Shown: positions 16,421 to 25,081, counted from the first letter of the stretch. The stretch is 33,783 nucleotides of DNA from Levilactobacillus angrenensis (GCF_003946085.1 NZ_RHOB01000025.1:1-33783), one strand, 5' to 3'. Made by a program: numbers and translations. Notes: generated by a model from the sequence alone, not told the origin.

Positions 16421-16613
16421 CCGCCGGAGGCAGCCAGGGTGGAGCCAGCTGTGTCGACGGTGTTGGCTGAGGTCCTTTCTCAGCCTACAGCGTGGGACGA
16501 CTTGAGAGACTGGTGACTTTTGCCAGTCTTTCAAGCGAACCGGAAGACCGCTCCTCAGGCTGGAGGTGTTCCCCAGAGCAGGCGGAACCCTGGCTGATGC
16601 AGGCCCTGGTTTC
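16421..16613 (-). repeat. Module 2 structured repeat, copy 1 (minus orientation)
   Basis: A 193-nt element found again at 20595-20785 and, shortened, at 33101-33203. The outer arms CAGCCAGGGT 16431-16440 and ACCCTGGCTG 16587-16596 are perfectly complementary. Inner hairpins are GGCTGAG/CTCAGCC (16465-16485) and CTTGAGAGACTGG/CCAGTCTTTCAAG (16501-16535). No coding potential is evident. It lies just beyond the tagA terminator. Confidence 0.82.
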
Positions 16614-16685
16614 ACTAGTTTTGATGGACAACCCGCTGTTTCTCCGGGAGTCAATGTATTAATTCAACTTATTAGAAAAGCAATC

Positions 16686-16716
16686 AAAAAAGACCAGCGC
16701 CAAGTAGCGCTAGCCT
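16686..16716 (-). terminator. Terminator of tagA
   Basis: Read on the minus strand, AGGCTAGCGC pairs with GCGCTGGTCT (two G-U pairs) and is followed by a T run (six A on the plus strand at 16686-16691). Confidence 0.85.
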
Positions 16717-16790
16717 AAGTGAGATAATTAAAATTGGTGGAATCAGGAGCCGGCGGTCAGGCCATACAACGAAGCGGTAAACGACTCGTT

Positions 16791-17525
16791 TTACCGTTGC
16801 CGTTTGGCTTGCTGACGCACGAGATGCAGGTAGTGAGGAATGACCGCGATGCGTTTCAAGCGCTTGGGCTCTTTGACTGTCCGGTAGAACCATTCCAAGT
16901 GATGGTCTTGCCAGAACTTAGGGGCCCGGACTACGGCACCAGCCAGTACGTCGAAGCTACCACCGACGCCCATCCACAGCCCCTTGGTAACGTGGCGGTG
17001 TTGGTGGATGAACTGTTCTTGCTTGGGAAAGCCCAGCGCAGCGAACACCATGTCCGGTTGCTTGGCTTGAATGTCAGCCACGATGGGGGCCTCGTCTTGG
17101 AAGTAGCCGTCGTGAATGCCGGCAATAATCAGGCCGGGGTAGTCGCGTGTCAGGATGGGCTTCAACTGGGCGATGACGTCGGGCTTGGCGCCTAAGAAGT
17201 AAGCGGATCGGTGATGGGCACTGCCCCAAGCCAACAGTGCCTGGAGGGTGTCAAACCCAGTGATGCGTTCGGGCAACGGCTGTTTGAGAATTTTCGCCCC
17301 ATCCAAGATGCCGACCCCGTCCGGCGTGATGAAGTCGGCGCCCAACAGGAGGTCGCGGTACTCGGCGTGTTCGTGCGCGTACATGGCGATCTCCGGATTA
17401 GCGGTCACCACGAACGTATTTTGATGGGCGCTGATGCGTTGCTGTAAGACAGGTAATAAGGCCGCCGCCGTCGTTTTGACGAAGGGCAAGTCGAGCACGG
17501 TGACGGTCGGAAATGTGGTTTGCAT
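16791..17525 (-). CDS. tagA: WecG/TagA/CpsF-family N-acetylmannosaminyltransferase
   Basis: A 244-residue enzyme that transfers ManNAc from UDP-ManNAc to undecaprenyl-PP-GlcNAc, forming the linkage disaccharide of wall teichoic acid at the inner face of the membrane. Family signatures are present: VVTANPEI near residue 40, TPDGVGIL with the catalytic-type Asp, GFPKQEQFI, and VGGSFDVLAG. The basic C-terminal appendage (EWFYRTVKEPKRLKR) is the part that closes the active site at the membrane. Start ATG at 17525 has AGAGGAG upstream. It is a single gene transcribed against nagR and divergent from pncB; no other teichoic acid genes are nearby. The 160-base divergent region contains an inverted repeat GGCAC/GTGCC at 17547-17551 and 17572-17576. 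Confidence 0.93.
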   Translation of the reverse strand: MQTTFPTVTVLDLPFVKTTAAALLPVLQQRISAHQNTFVVTANPEIAMYAHEHAEYRDLLLGADFITPDGVGILDGAKILKQPLPERITGFDTLQALLAWGSAHHRSAYFLGAKPDVIAQLKPILTRDYPGLIIAGIHDGYFQDEAPIVADIQAKQPDMVFAALGFPKQEQFIHQHRHVTKGLWMGVGGSFDVLAGAVVRAPKFWQDHHLEWFYRTVKEPKRLKRIAVIPHYLHLVRQQAKRQR

Positions 17526-17588
17526 AGGGGGACTCCTCTCAAGATTGGCACGAGAACGAATTAAGCCCCCGGTGCCGCATTAAATAGT

Positions 17589-17617
17589 ATGACGCTCTGT
17601 TTGTTTCATGCTAAAAT
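17589..17617 (+). promoter_or_regulatory. Putative promoter of pncB
   Basis: ATGACG at 17589-17594, a 17-bp spacer and TAAAAT at 17612-17617, about 68 bases before the start codon. Confidence 0.5.
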
Positions 17618-17685
17618 AAAGCTATTGAAATTAAATTTAAGACCATTAAATCCGGCTCAAAAACCAGCTAAGGGAGTAGCTCATT

Positions 17686-19152
17686 ATGACGAATTTGTAT
17701 CCAGACGACAGTACGACTCTGCACACGGATGCCTACCAGATTAATATGATTCAAACTTACTACGAACAAGGAATCGCTGATAAAAATGCGGTCTTTGAAG
17801 TCTTTTTCCGTGACATGCCGTTTAAAAACGGTTACGCGGTCTTCGCTGGTTTGGAACACATTGTACATTATATCCAAAATCTGCATTTTTCCCAAACGGA
17901 TATTGATTACTTACGAGAAGCTGAAGATTATTCCGAAGATTTTTTAAATTACTTGGCGAATTTCAAATTCCGCGGGTCGATTCGCTCGGCGGTGGAAGGT
18001 GAATTGGTCTACGCTCACGAACCCTTACTGCAAGTTGAAGGGCCGCTAGCGGACTGCCAATTGGTCGAAACGGCGATTTTGAACATCATCAATTACCAAA
18101 CGCTGATTGCCACCAAGGCCGCCCGGATTCGTTCCGTGGCCGGGGATGACGCGTTGATGGAATTTGGGACACGGCGGGCACAGGAATTTGACGCCGCTAT
18201 CTGGGGGACCCGGGCAGCCTTCATCGGCGGCTTTGACGCGACCTCAAACGTGCGGGCTGGGAAGGTCTTTGGCATTCCGATTAGTGGTACCCACGCCCAC
18301 GCCTTGGTCCAAACGTATGGCAACGACTACGACGCCTTCATGGCCTACGCTAAGACGCACCGCGACTGTGTTTTTTTAGTCGACACCTACGATACGCTGC
18401 GTAGCGGGGTGCCGAATGCCATTAAGGTGGCCAAGGAACTCGGCGACCAGATCAATTTCCAAGGGGTCCGCATCGACTCTGGGGATATGGCCTACCTGTC
18501 CAAACGGGTGCGGCAAAAGCTGGACGAGGCAGGGTTCCCCAACGCCAAGATTTACGCGTCTAACGACCTGGACGAAAAGACGATTCAAAGTCTCAAGATG
18601 CAAGATGCCAAGATCGACGTCTGGGGGATTGGGACCAAGCTGATCACGGCCTTTGACCAACCGGCTTTAGGTGCCGTCTACAAGATGGTCGCCATTGAAG
18701 ATGACCAAGGTAAGATGAAGGGCACAATCAAGCTGTCCAACAACGCTGAAAAGGTGACGACGCCAGGGAAGAAGCAAGTTTGGCGAATCACCAAGAAGGC
18801 GGATGGCAAGACTGAAGGGGATTACGTGGCCTTAGTGGATGAAGATCCGCGCAATGAGGACTCGCTGTTCATGTTCCACCCCAGCTACACCTACATCAAC
18901 AAGACCGTCAACGACTTCAATGCCCGGCCCATCCTGCAAGACATTTTTGACCAGGGTGAATTGGTCTACAAATTACCAACGCTGTCGGCCGTACGAGACC
19001 GGTGTCGTGGCGCTTTAGCCAACCTGTGGCCTGAGTACAAACGGGACTTGAACCCACAAAAATATCCGGTCGATCTCTCGCAAGATTGCTGGGACCACAA
19101 GATGGCGATCATCAAGGATATTCACACGTACGTACAGACGATGCCGGAATAA
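17686..19152 (+). CDS. pncB: Nicotinate phosphoribosyltransferase
   Basis: A 488-residue enzyme that joins nicotinate and PRPP, with ATP hydrolysis, to make nicotinate mononucleotide in the Preiss-Handler salvage route to NAD. Typical segments are visible: an N-terminal LHTDAYQINM, EFGTRRAQ, and the GTHAHALVQ motif carrying the histidine that is phosphorylated in this family, then DTYDTLRSG and RIDSGD. Length is that of the bacterial NAPRTase family. Start ATG 17686 follows AAGGGAG. It is followed by nadE 90 bases on, forming a NAD salvage unit. The gap holds a CTTGAGC/GCTCAAG hairpin (19202-19220) with no T run, perhaps a processing or attenuation element. Confidence 0.95.
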   Translation: MTNLYPDDSTTLHTDAYQINMIQTYYEQGIADKNAVFEVFFRDMPFKNGYAVFAGLEHIVHYIQNLHFSQTDIDYLREAEDYSEDFLNYLANFKFRGSIRSAVEGELVYAHEPLLQVEGPLADCQLVETAILNIINYQTLIATKAARIRSVAGDDALMEFGTRRAQEFDAAIWGTRAAFIGGFDATSNVRAGKVFGIPISGTHAHALVQTYGNDYDAFMAYAKTHRDCVFLVDTYDTLRSGVPNAIKVAKELGDQINFQGVRIDSGDMAYLSKRVRQKLDEAGFPNAKIYASNDLDEKTIQSLKMQDAKIDVWGIGTKLITAFDQPALGAVYKMVAIEDDQGKMKGTIKLSNNAEKVTTPGKKQVWRITKKADGKTEGDYVALVDEDPRNEDSLFMFHPSYTYINKTVNDFNARPILQDIFDQGELVYKLPTLSAVRDRCRGALANLWPEYKRDLNPQKYPVDLSQDCWDHKMAIIKDIHTYVQTMPE

Positions 19153-19242
19153 CAGCGGGGTTTGACGCACGTGAGGCAAGGCAAATTTGGCGGAAAATGA
19201 ACTTGAGCGCTTGGCTCAAGCCCAAATCTAGGGGGCAATAAG

Positions 19243-20073
19243 ATGCGTGCTATGCAAAAAGAAATTATTGAAGCATTGAAGGTTCAGCCGTCGATCGACC
19301 CGGCAACTGAGGTCCGGCGCAGTGTGGACTTTCTCAAGGATTATCTCAAGCACTATGACTTCATGAAGACGCTGGTCTTGGGCATTTCCGGTGGGCAAGA
19401 CTCAACACTGACGGGGATGTTGTGCGAACAGGCAGTCACGGAGCTGCGGCAAGAAACGGGCGACAATGACTATCGGTTTATCGCAGTGCGGTTGCCATAC
19501 GGCGAACAGGCCGATGAAGACGACGCCATGATGGCCATCGACTTCATGAATGCGGACGAAGTGGAACGGGTCAACATCCAACCAGCCACGGACGCGATGG
19601 TTGCGGCGGTGACGGCCAACCACGAGACCGTGAGCGACTTCAACAAGGGTAATATCAAGGCCCGTCAACGGATGATCGCCCAGTATGCGATTGCTGGTGC
19701 GCGCAACGGCGCCGTGGTCGGCACTGACCACGCGGCCGAAGCGGTCACGGGCTTCTATACGAAATACGGCGATGGCGCCTCAGACATTTGCCCCATCTGG
19801 CGGTTGAATAAGCGTCAAGGTGCGGCCATGTTGCGTTACTTGGGCGCCCCAGAACACCTGTATCAAAAGGTTCCCACGGCTGATTTGGAAGAGGACCGGC
19901 CGGCGTTACCTGACGAGGCGGCCTTAGGTGTGCGTTATCAAGACATTGATGACTACCTGGAAGGCAAGCCAGTGGCCACGGCCGCGGCGGAACGCATCGA
20001 GGGCTGGTACCGCAAGACCGCGCACAAGCGGCATTTACCAGTGAACGTCTACGATACGTTCTGGCAGGATTAA
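19243..20073 (+). CDS. nadE: Ammonia-dependent NAD synthetase
   Basis: A 276-residue enzyme that amidates nicotinate adenine dinucleotide to NAD with ATP and ammonia. The PP-loop SGGQDST lies at residues 49-55. GTDHAAEA, with [15 protein letters not shown] after it, is the conserved substrate loop. It lacks a glutaminase domain, so it uses free ammonia. ATG 19243 is chosen because GGGGG lies 7 bases before it; ATG 19252 is a possible alternative. It acts downstream of PncB in the same pathway. The adenylyltransferase nadD is not in this window. Confidence 0.95.
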   Translation: MRAMQKEIIEALKVQPSIDPATEVRRSVDFLKDYLKHYDFMKTLVLGISGGQDSTLTGMLCEQAVTELRQETGDNDYRFIAVRLPYGEQADEDDAMMAIDFMNADEVERVNIQPATDAMVAAVTANHETVSDFNKGNIKARQRMIAQYAIAGARNGAVVGTDHAAEAVTGFYTKYGDGASDICPIWRLNKRQGAAMLRYLGAPEHLYQKVPTADLEEDRPALPDEAALGVRYQDIDDYLEGKPVATAAAERIEGWYRKTAHKRHLPVNVYDTFWQD

Positions 20074-20093
20074 TTTACGGAGGCGAAGTAATT

Positions 20094-20543
20094 ATGGCAA
20101 GAAACAGTTTACAAAAGAATAACATGAACGGTTACATCCAAGTGCTCTCAGGCGTCTTGAAGACGACCGAAGACGGCGCGGAAAACATGAACGCGGACTT
20201 TGAAAAGATGCGCGGCGCTATCGACAACGACACGGTCGGTGACCTGTCACAAGTCGAGTTGCAAAAGGTCGCGGACAATTTCCAACGGGGCACGGACAGC
20301 TACGAAGATAACCTGAACAAACTCCAACAAGCCAATGTGCCAGTCCGGGTGCTGGGTAAGCACAAGTCACTGGTCGCCGCTTACCGGACCTACACACAGG
20401 CATGTCAAGCCATGACGGACAGTATCGACGTGGAACACCAAGCCGTCGATAACGCGGCCTTTGACGAAGCTGAAAAGACGCAAGAAAACGCCATGGAAAA
20501 AGTCACGGCCGCGACCCAGCGGATCATGACTAGTCCAATGTAG
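20094..20543 (+). CDS. Uncharacterised helical protein in the NAD salvage unit
   Basis: A 149-residue soluble protein, 20 bases after nadE with its own GGAGG (ATG 20094), hence very probably co-transcribed. It has no signal peptide, no membrane segment and no motif I know. Composition is charged and helix-forming (FEKMRGAID, VELQKVADNFQRG, EKTQENAMEKV), suggesting a helical bundle, with a single Cys. I do not recognise the family. A role linked to NAD metabolism is only suggested by position. Confidence 0.8.
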   Translation: MARNSLQKNNMNGYIQVLSGVLKTTEDGAENMNADFEKMRGAIDNDTVGDLSQVELQKVADNFQRGTDSYEDNLNKLQQANVPVRVLGKHKSLVAAYRTYTQACQAMTDSIDVEHQAVDNAAFDEAEKTQENAMEKVTAATQRIMTSPM

Positions 20544-20594
20544 TCCGCCTGATTTCTGGCAACTTGGGTGGGACTGGTCGCCTTGCCAGTAGAT

Positions 20595-20785
20595 GAAACC
20601 AGTTACCTACGGCTGCCAGGGTTCCGCCTGCTATGGGGAACACCTCCAGCCCAGAAACGGGCTTCCGGTTCGCTTGAAAGCCTGACAAAACCCGTCAGTC
20701 TCTCAAGTCGTCCCACGCTGTAAGCTGAGAAAAAGCCTCAGCCAACACCGTCGTCACAGCTGGCTCCACCCTGGCCTCCTCCGGC
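20595..20785 (+). repeat. Module 2 structured repeat, copy 2
   Basis: Homologous to the minus-strand element at 16421-16613. The outer arms are 20616-20628 and 20762-20774 (10 of 13 paired). Inner hairpins are AGCCC/GGGCT (20648-20663), CTTGAAAGCCTGA/TCAGTCTCTCAAG (20673-20707) and GCTGAG/CTCAGC (20724-20742). The terminal pair of the second stem is A-T here and G-C in the other full copy. It starts about 50 bases after the gene at 20094 and is followed 84 nt later by the diverged module 1. Confidence 0.82.
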
Positions 20786-20869
20786 ATGATTGTGATAGCC
20801 GCTGAGATTAGCATTACCCACTCGCCGTTGGCTTATTAGGTAGTCAGCTATTACTGATCATCCAACTCT

Positions 20870-21016
20870 GTCAGCCGGGAGTGAAGCGAAATCTAGGCTC
20901 AGCCGGGGAATTTAGTAGCATTTTGTGCTGCTAAATTGGTGACTTTGAGACGTGGTTCTCGGCTCAGGCCGTCCTTCCCCAGCGTTCCAGCCTAGAGTTT
21001 CGCGTAACGGTAAGGC
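20870..21016 (+). repeat. Module 1 structured repeat, diverged copy
   Basis: A 147-nt relative of the 186-nt module 1. It keeps the CAGCCG, GACTTTGAGACG, TCTCGGCTCA and ACGGTAAGGC blocks in order. The outer arms (20886-20899 and 20989-21003) and the P3 hairpin (AATTTAGTAGCA 20909-20920 with TGCTGCTAAATT 20926-20937) have different sequences but remain complementary. P5 is missing. Confidence 0.75.
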
Positions 21017-21149
21017 GTAATGGCAGGCACTATGCCGCCAACAGGAGTTTTCGCTTTTAGTGACTAAGTCGTAAAATAACGGGGTCGCTTCACAACTTGT
21101 GGGGTGACCTTTTTGTCTGGGCGCTAACGGGCGGAGTGACCCGTTGGCA

Positions 21150-21158
21150 TGGTATAAT
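21150..21158 (+). promoter_or_regulatory. Extended -10 promoter of tex
   Basis: TGGTATAAT is an extended -10 (TGnTATAAT) without a good -35, about 38 bases before the start. A small ACGGG/CCCGT inverted repeat at 21127-21144 lies just upstream. Confidence 0.65.
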
Positions 21159-21195
21159 GCAGGTATATGTTTAGAAAAAATAACGGAGGGGTTGC

Positions 21196-23391
21196 ATGGC
21201 AACGAAACAAACAGAAACGGCACTCAGTGAGCTCGCCAAGCCGGTGCAGCAACAATTAAGCCAGTACCGGGTGCAGCAGATTCAGGCCGTGCTGTCCCTA
21301 TTAGACGAAGGCAACACGGTGCCATTCATTGCCCGGTACCGTAAAGAGCGGACGGGGTCATTGGATGAAGTCGCTATCCGTGATATCGAGGATGAGGCGC
21401 GGCGGCTCATGAAGCTGAACCAGCGGCGCCAGGAAGTCTTAAAGATTATTGAAGAGCAAGGCAAATTGACCCCGACGTTGCGGCAAAATTTGGCCCACGC
21501 CACGGTACTTCAGCAGGTCGAGGATCTGTATTTGCCGTACAAACAAAAACGCCGGACTAAGGCGACCATCGCCAGAGAAGCCGGTTTGACACCCTTGACC
21601 CAGTGGCTGTTGACGTTCCCCGCCAGGGGTCTGGACGCCAAGGCTCAGCAGTTTATAGACCCGGCGAAGGATTTGCCAGATTTACCGGCCGTTTGGGCAG
21701 GGGTGCACGAGATCCTCGCGGAGACGTTTAGCGAGCAAGCGGCGTTTCGGGAATGGATTCGGCAGTACACCTGGCAACACGGCGAACTGACCAGTAAGCG
21801 CAAACGGGGGGCGGCCGATGACGATGAGCAACAGGTCTACGCCACCTATTACGATTTCAGCCAACCGCTCAAGCAGCTACCACCGTACCGGGTCTTGGCC
21901 ATCAACCGGGGAGAACGGGAGAAAATCCTGTCGGTCAGCATCACCGTTGACCCGGCTTCCATTTTGCAGTACGGACATTTTCGGCTGGTTGGTCAGCATC
22001 ACGGTCCGGCCGTAGAGAAGGTAACGACGGCTTTTGCGGATGCTTACAAACGGTTCTTGGGCCCCGCCATTGAACGGGAACTGCGGCGGCAATTGACGGA
22101 AAAGGCCGACGACCACGCCATTCAGGTGTTCGGTAATAACCTGTATCATCTGTTGATGCAGGCCCCGCTGAAGGGCAAGGTCGTGATGGGCTTTGACCCG
22201 GCTTACCGGACCGGATGCAAGTTGGCCATCATGGATGCCAACGGGCGTTTTCTGGCTAAACAGGTCATCTACCCACACAAGCCAGCTAAGGCCAAAGACC
22301 GCGCGGCCGCGGGACCAGCGTTCAAGCAATTGCTGGAGAAGTACCACGTTGAAATGATTGCGATCGGCAACGGGACCGCTAGTCGGGAATCCGAAGAGTT
22401 TGTCAGCAACATTTTAAAGACGCTGGACCATCCGGTGTACTACGTGCTGGTCAATGAAGCCGGCGCCTCGGTCTATTCAGCCAGTGCCAATGCGCGCGCT
22501 GAATTTGCGGACTTTCACGTGGAAGAACGTTCAGCCGTCAGCATTGGTCGGCGCCTGCAAGACCCATTAGCCGAGCTGATCAAGATCGACCCGAAAGCCG
22601 TGGGCGTGGGACAATATCAACACGATGTCCCGGAAAAGGATTTGGATGCGCAGCTGGACCGAGTCGTGGAAACGGCAGTCAACCAGGTGGGCGTCAATGT
22701 CAATACGGCCAGTCCGGAATTGCTGACGCACATTTCCGGGTTAACGGCGACGACGGCCAAAAATATCGTGGCTTACCGTAATGAAAATGGCGCGTTTGCC
22801 GCGCGGCAGGAACTGAAGAAGGTGCCTCGTCTGGGACCCAAAGCCTATCAACAGGCCGTGGGCTTCCTACGGATCATCGGCGGGCGCGAGCCACTGGATA
22901 ACACGGACATTCATCCGGAAAGCTATGCGGCAGCACACCAACTGTTGACGCAACTGGCGCCGGACGGGCAGATTGGCACGCCTAAGCTTCAACAGCAGTT
23001 GGCGCAATTAAATCAAGCCAAATGGGCGGACCAATTGGGCGTCGGTCCGGCAACGTTGAATGATATCATTGCTGGGTTGAGCAAGCCTGGTCGCGATTTG
23101 CGGGATAGTATGCCAGCGCCGTTACTGCGCCAAGACGTTTTGACCATGGCGGACTTGAAGCCGGGGATGGAGCTCCAAGGCACCGTGCGTAACGTTGTCG
23201 ACTTCGGGGCCTTCGTGGATATTGGTGTGAAGCAAGACGGCCTGGTCCACATTTCCCAGCTGGCTGACCACTACGTCAGTGATCCCAGCACGGTTGTCAC
23301 GATTGGCGACGTCGTCACGGTCTGGGTCTTAAGTGTCGACGAGAACCGCCACCGAATCCAATTAACAATGCGAGCTGAGCAACATGAATGA
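21196..23391 (+). CDS. tex: Tex-family RNA-binding transcription accessory protein
   Basis: A 731-residue cytoplasmic nucleic-acid-binding protein. In order: an N-terminal Tex helix-turn-helix region with VPFIARYRKERTGSLDE; a YqgF/RuvX-like RNase H fold (VMGFDPAYRTGCKLAIMD, about residue 325 on); helix-hairpin-helix segments (NTASPELLTHISGL and KVPRLGPKAYQQAVGFLRI, about 495-560); and a C-terminal S1 domain (GMELQGTVRNVVDFGAFVDI). The length is that of full Tex proteins. Start ATG 21196 follows GGAGGGG. The Tex family affects transcription and virulence gene expression in several bacteria; its exact role here is unknown. Its end overlaps sprT by 8 bases, so the genes form an operon with sprT and thrB. 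Confidence 0.95.
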   Translation: MATKQTETALSELAKPVQQQLSQYRVQQIQAVLSLLDEGNTVPFIARYRKERTGSLDEVAIRDIEDEARRLMKLNQRRQEVLKIIEEQGKLTPTLRQNLAHATVLQQVEDLYLPYKQKRRTKATIAREAGLTPLTQWLLTFPARGLDAKAQQFIDPAKDLPDLPAVWAGVHEILAETFSEQAAFREWIRQYTWQHGELTSKRKRGAADDDEQQVYATYYDFSQPLKQLPPYRVLAINRGEREKILSVSITVDPASILQYGHFRLVGQHHGPAVEKVTTAFADAYKRFLGPAIERELRRQLTEKADDHAIQVFGNNLYHLLMQAPLKGKVVMGFDPAYRTGCKLAIMDANGRFLAKQVIYPHKPAKAKDRAAAGPAFKQLLEKYHVEMIAIGNGTASRESEEFVSNILKTLDHPVYYVLVNEAGASVYSASANARAEFADFHVEERSAVSIGRRLQDPLAELIKIDPKAVGVGQYQHDVPEKDLDAQLDRVVETAVNQVGVNVNTASPELLTHISGLTATTAKNIVAYRNENGAFAARQELKKVPRLGPKAYQQAVGFLRIIGGREPLDNTDIHPESYAAAHQLLTQLAPDGQIGTPKLQQQLAQLNQAKWADQLGVGPATLNDIIAGLSKPGRDLRDSMPAPLLRQDVLTMADLKPGMELQGTVRNVVDFGAFVDIGVKQDGLVHISQLADHYVSDPSTVVTIGDVVTVWVLSVDENRHRIQLTMRAEQHE

Positions 23392-23866
23392 TCAAGAGTT
23401 ACAGCGGTTGGTGGAACGCATTTCATTAGAAAGTTTCGGCAAACCGTTTCGCCACCGCGCGATGTTTAATGCTCGCTTGAAAACAACGGGCGGCCGCTAC
23501 CGACTACGCGACCACAACTTGGAAATTAATCCGAAAATGTATACGGAACATAATATGGCCGTTTTGGTGGGCGTCATCAAACATGAACTGTGCCATTACC
23601 ATTTAAATTTGGCGGGCCAATCGGGACAACACCGCACGGCGGCCTTTAAGCAGTTACTGCAACAGGTGGGCGGCTTGCGGTTTGCACCAGCCCCACTGAA
23701 TGCGCGACCACGGCCGCGGCAGTGGCAGCTTTACGTGTGCACCCAGTGCCAGCAGAAATATTATCGGGCGCGGCGCATCGACGTCACCAAGCTGGTCTGT
23801 GGTCGGTGTCACGGTCATTTACAATGGCAAAAAACGGTGATTGCGGTCCAACGGCCACAAGCCTAG
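23384..23866 (+). CDS. SprT-like zinc metalloprotein
   Basis: A 160-residue SprT-family protein with the zinc-protease motif HELCH (His67, Glu68, His71) and a C-terminal zinc ribbon of two CxxC pairs (CTQC and CGRC). Length is typical of the Gram-positive YdcK/SprT-like proteins, whose substrate is not established. The start ATG lies inside the end of tex (8-base overlap), which indicates translational coupling. thrB follows 12 bases later. Confidence 0.9.
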   Translation: MNDQELQRLVERISLESFGKPFRHRAMFNARLKTTGGRYRLRDHNLEINPKMYTEHNMAVLVGVIKHELCHYHLNLAGQSGQHRTAAFKQLLQQVGGLRFAPAPLNARPRPRQWQLYVCTQCQQKYYRARRIDVTKLVCGRCHGHLQWQKTVIAVQRPQA

Positions 23867-23878
23867 GAGGTTGATAGG

Positions 23879-24760
23879 ATGGGTAAAACAATTATTCGGG
23901 TTCCCGCCACGGCGGCGAACTTAGGCCCCGGGATTGATTCAATCGGGGCGGCATTGCATTTGTATTTAACAGTCATTATTGAAGAAAAAACAGAAAAGTG
24001 GCGGGTCAACCACGCCTTGGGTACGGAAATCCCGCGCGACGAAAACAACTTGATGGTCCAAACGGCTTTGAAGGTCAACCCGGATTTGCCGGCGCATCAG
24101 TTGACGGTGATGTCAGATATTCCGGTGTCCCGAGGCTTGGGAAGCTCGACCAGCGCCATCATTGCTGGCATCAAGATTGCCAATGAACTGGGGGAGATGG
24201 ACCTGACCATCCCCGAACAGCTGAACTGGGCGGTCAAACTCGGTGGCGCGGTGGATAACGTGGCGCCAGCCTTGATGGGACAAGCCGCTGTCGCCACGAC
24301 CGACGGCGAGACGGCTAAGGCCATCAAACTACCATTACCAGATTTACGCGTCTTGGTCTTTATCCCGGGTCAAAAGCTGCTTGCCCGCAAGAGTCGCGAA
24401 GCTTTGCCTAAGGATTTGCCATTGGCCACGGCGGTCCATGCCAGCAGTGTCGCCAACGTCTTGGTCGCTGCCTTGCTGACGAAGAACTGGGAATTGGCGT
24501 CGCAAATGATTGAACGTGATGAGTTCCATGAACAGGCGCGTTCCCAGCTGGTGCCAGAACTGAGCCAGATTCGTGACGCGGCCCATGAGTTGGGTATTAC
24601 CGGCACGTACCTGAGTGGGGCGGGGCCAACCGTCGTTACCTTTGGCACGGCCGCACAATTGACACTGCTGCGAGCTAAGCTAGAAAAGCTGGATTTGGCT
24701 GGTAGCTTGCGAATTATCGACCTCGATCCGGATGGCGCGACTGTCCTCACCGATGCATAA
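23879..24760 (+). CDS. thrB: Homoserine kinase
   Basis: A 293-residue GHMP kinase that phosphorylates L-homoserine for threonine synthesis. Signatures are VPATAANLGPGIDSIG at the N-terminus, the ATP-binding PVSRGLGSSTSA loop near residue 85, and the C-terminal GTYLSGAGPTV motif. Start ATG 23879 has AGGAGG upstream. thrB is commonly next to hom and thrC, but here it is alone behind tex-sprT. No clear terminator follows before the tRNA-Leu promoter. Confidence 0.93.
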   Translation: MGKTIIRVPATAANLGPGIDSIGAALHLYLTVIIEEKTEKWRVNHALGTEIPRDENNLMVQTALKVNPDLPAHQLTVMSDIPVSRGLGSSTSAIIAGIKIANELGEMDLTIPEQLNWAVKLGGAVDNVAPALMGQAAVATTDGETAKAIKLPLPDLRVLVFIPGQKLLARKSREALPKDLPLATAVHASSVANVLVAALLTKNWELASQMIERDEFHEQARSQLVPELSQIRDAAHELGITGTYLSGAGPTVVTFGTAAQLTLLRAKLEKLDLAGSLRIIDLDPDGATVLTDA

Positions 24761-24793
24761 AGAAAACTTTTTTGAATTAACTTGCAAAAAATA

Positions 24794-24822
24794 TTGTCAG
24801 GTGCGAAATCATTTGGTATACT
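24794..24822 (+). promoter_or_regulatory. Promoter of tRNA-Leu
   Basis: TTGTCA at 24794-24799, 17-bp spacer and TATACT at 24817-24822, 17 bases before the tRNA. Confidence 0.82.
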
Positions 24823-24839
24823 ATTTCTTGTGAGTTAAT

Positions 24840-24924
24840 GCGGCCATGGCGGAATTGGCAGACGCGCAAGATTAAGGATCTTGTCCGGGTAATCCGGGTG
24901 GAAGTTCGAATCTTCTTGGCCGCA
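24840..24924 (+). tRNA. tRNA-Leu (AAG)
   Basis: An 85-nt class II tRNA with acceptor GCGGCCA/TGGCCGC and a long variable arm (TCCGGGTAATCCGGG). The anticodon stem CAAGA/TCTTG encloses loop TTAAGGA, so the anticodon is AAG. An A at position 34 is unusual in bacteria, where normally only tRNA-Arg(ACG) has it, and would need deamination to inosine by TadA. Confidence 0.93.
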
Positions 24925-24938
24925 TCAGAGGTTTCATG

Positions 24939-24981
24939 GGTCGTCATTGATAGGCAAAAGCCTTGATATGACGGCCTTTTT
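24939..24981 (+). terminator. Terminator of tRNA-Leu
   Basis: GGTCGTCAT 24939-24947 pairs with ATGACGGCC 24968-24976 (one G-U), with an inner AGGC/GCCT stem, followed by five T residues. Confidence 0.85.
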
Positions 24982-24990
24982 GTTTTGCCT

Positions 24991-25044
24991 GATTGTCATT
25001 GATTGTCATTAGTTGTCGAACATTTCTAACCACTTTCTAACCAC
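24991..25044. repeat. Short tandem direct repeats beside tRNA-Leu
   Basis: GATTGTCATT occurs twice head to tail at 24991-25010, followed by a related TTGTC. TTTCTAACCAC occurs twice head to tail at 25023-25044. Such repeats just beyond a tRNA 3' end resemble arm-type integrase sites of prophages. No integrase gene and no second copy of the tRNA 3' end were found in the window. Confidence 0.6.
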
Positions 25045-25081
25045 TTTGACAAAACATTAGTATAATTTTGAAGAATAATAA

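Noticed and set aside
16734..17195. 153-codon plus-strand frame opposite tagA
   Set aside because: Antisense shadow of the well-supported tagA gene.
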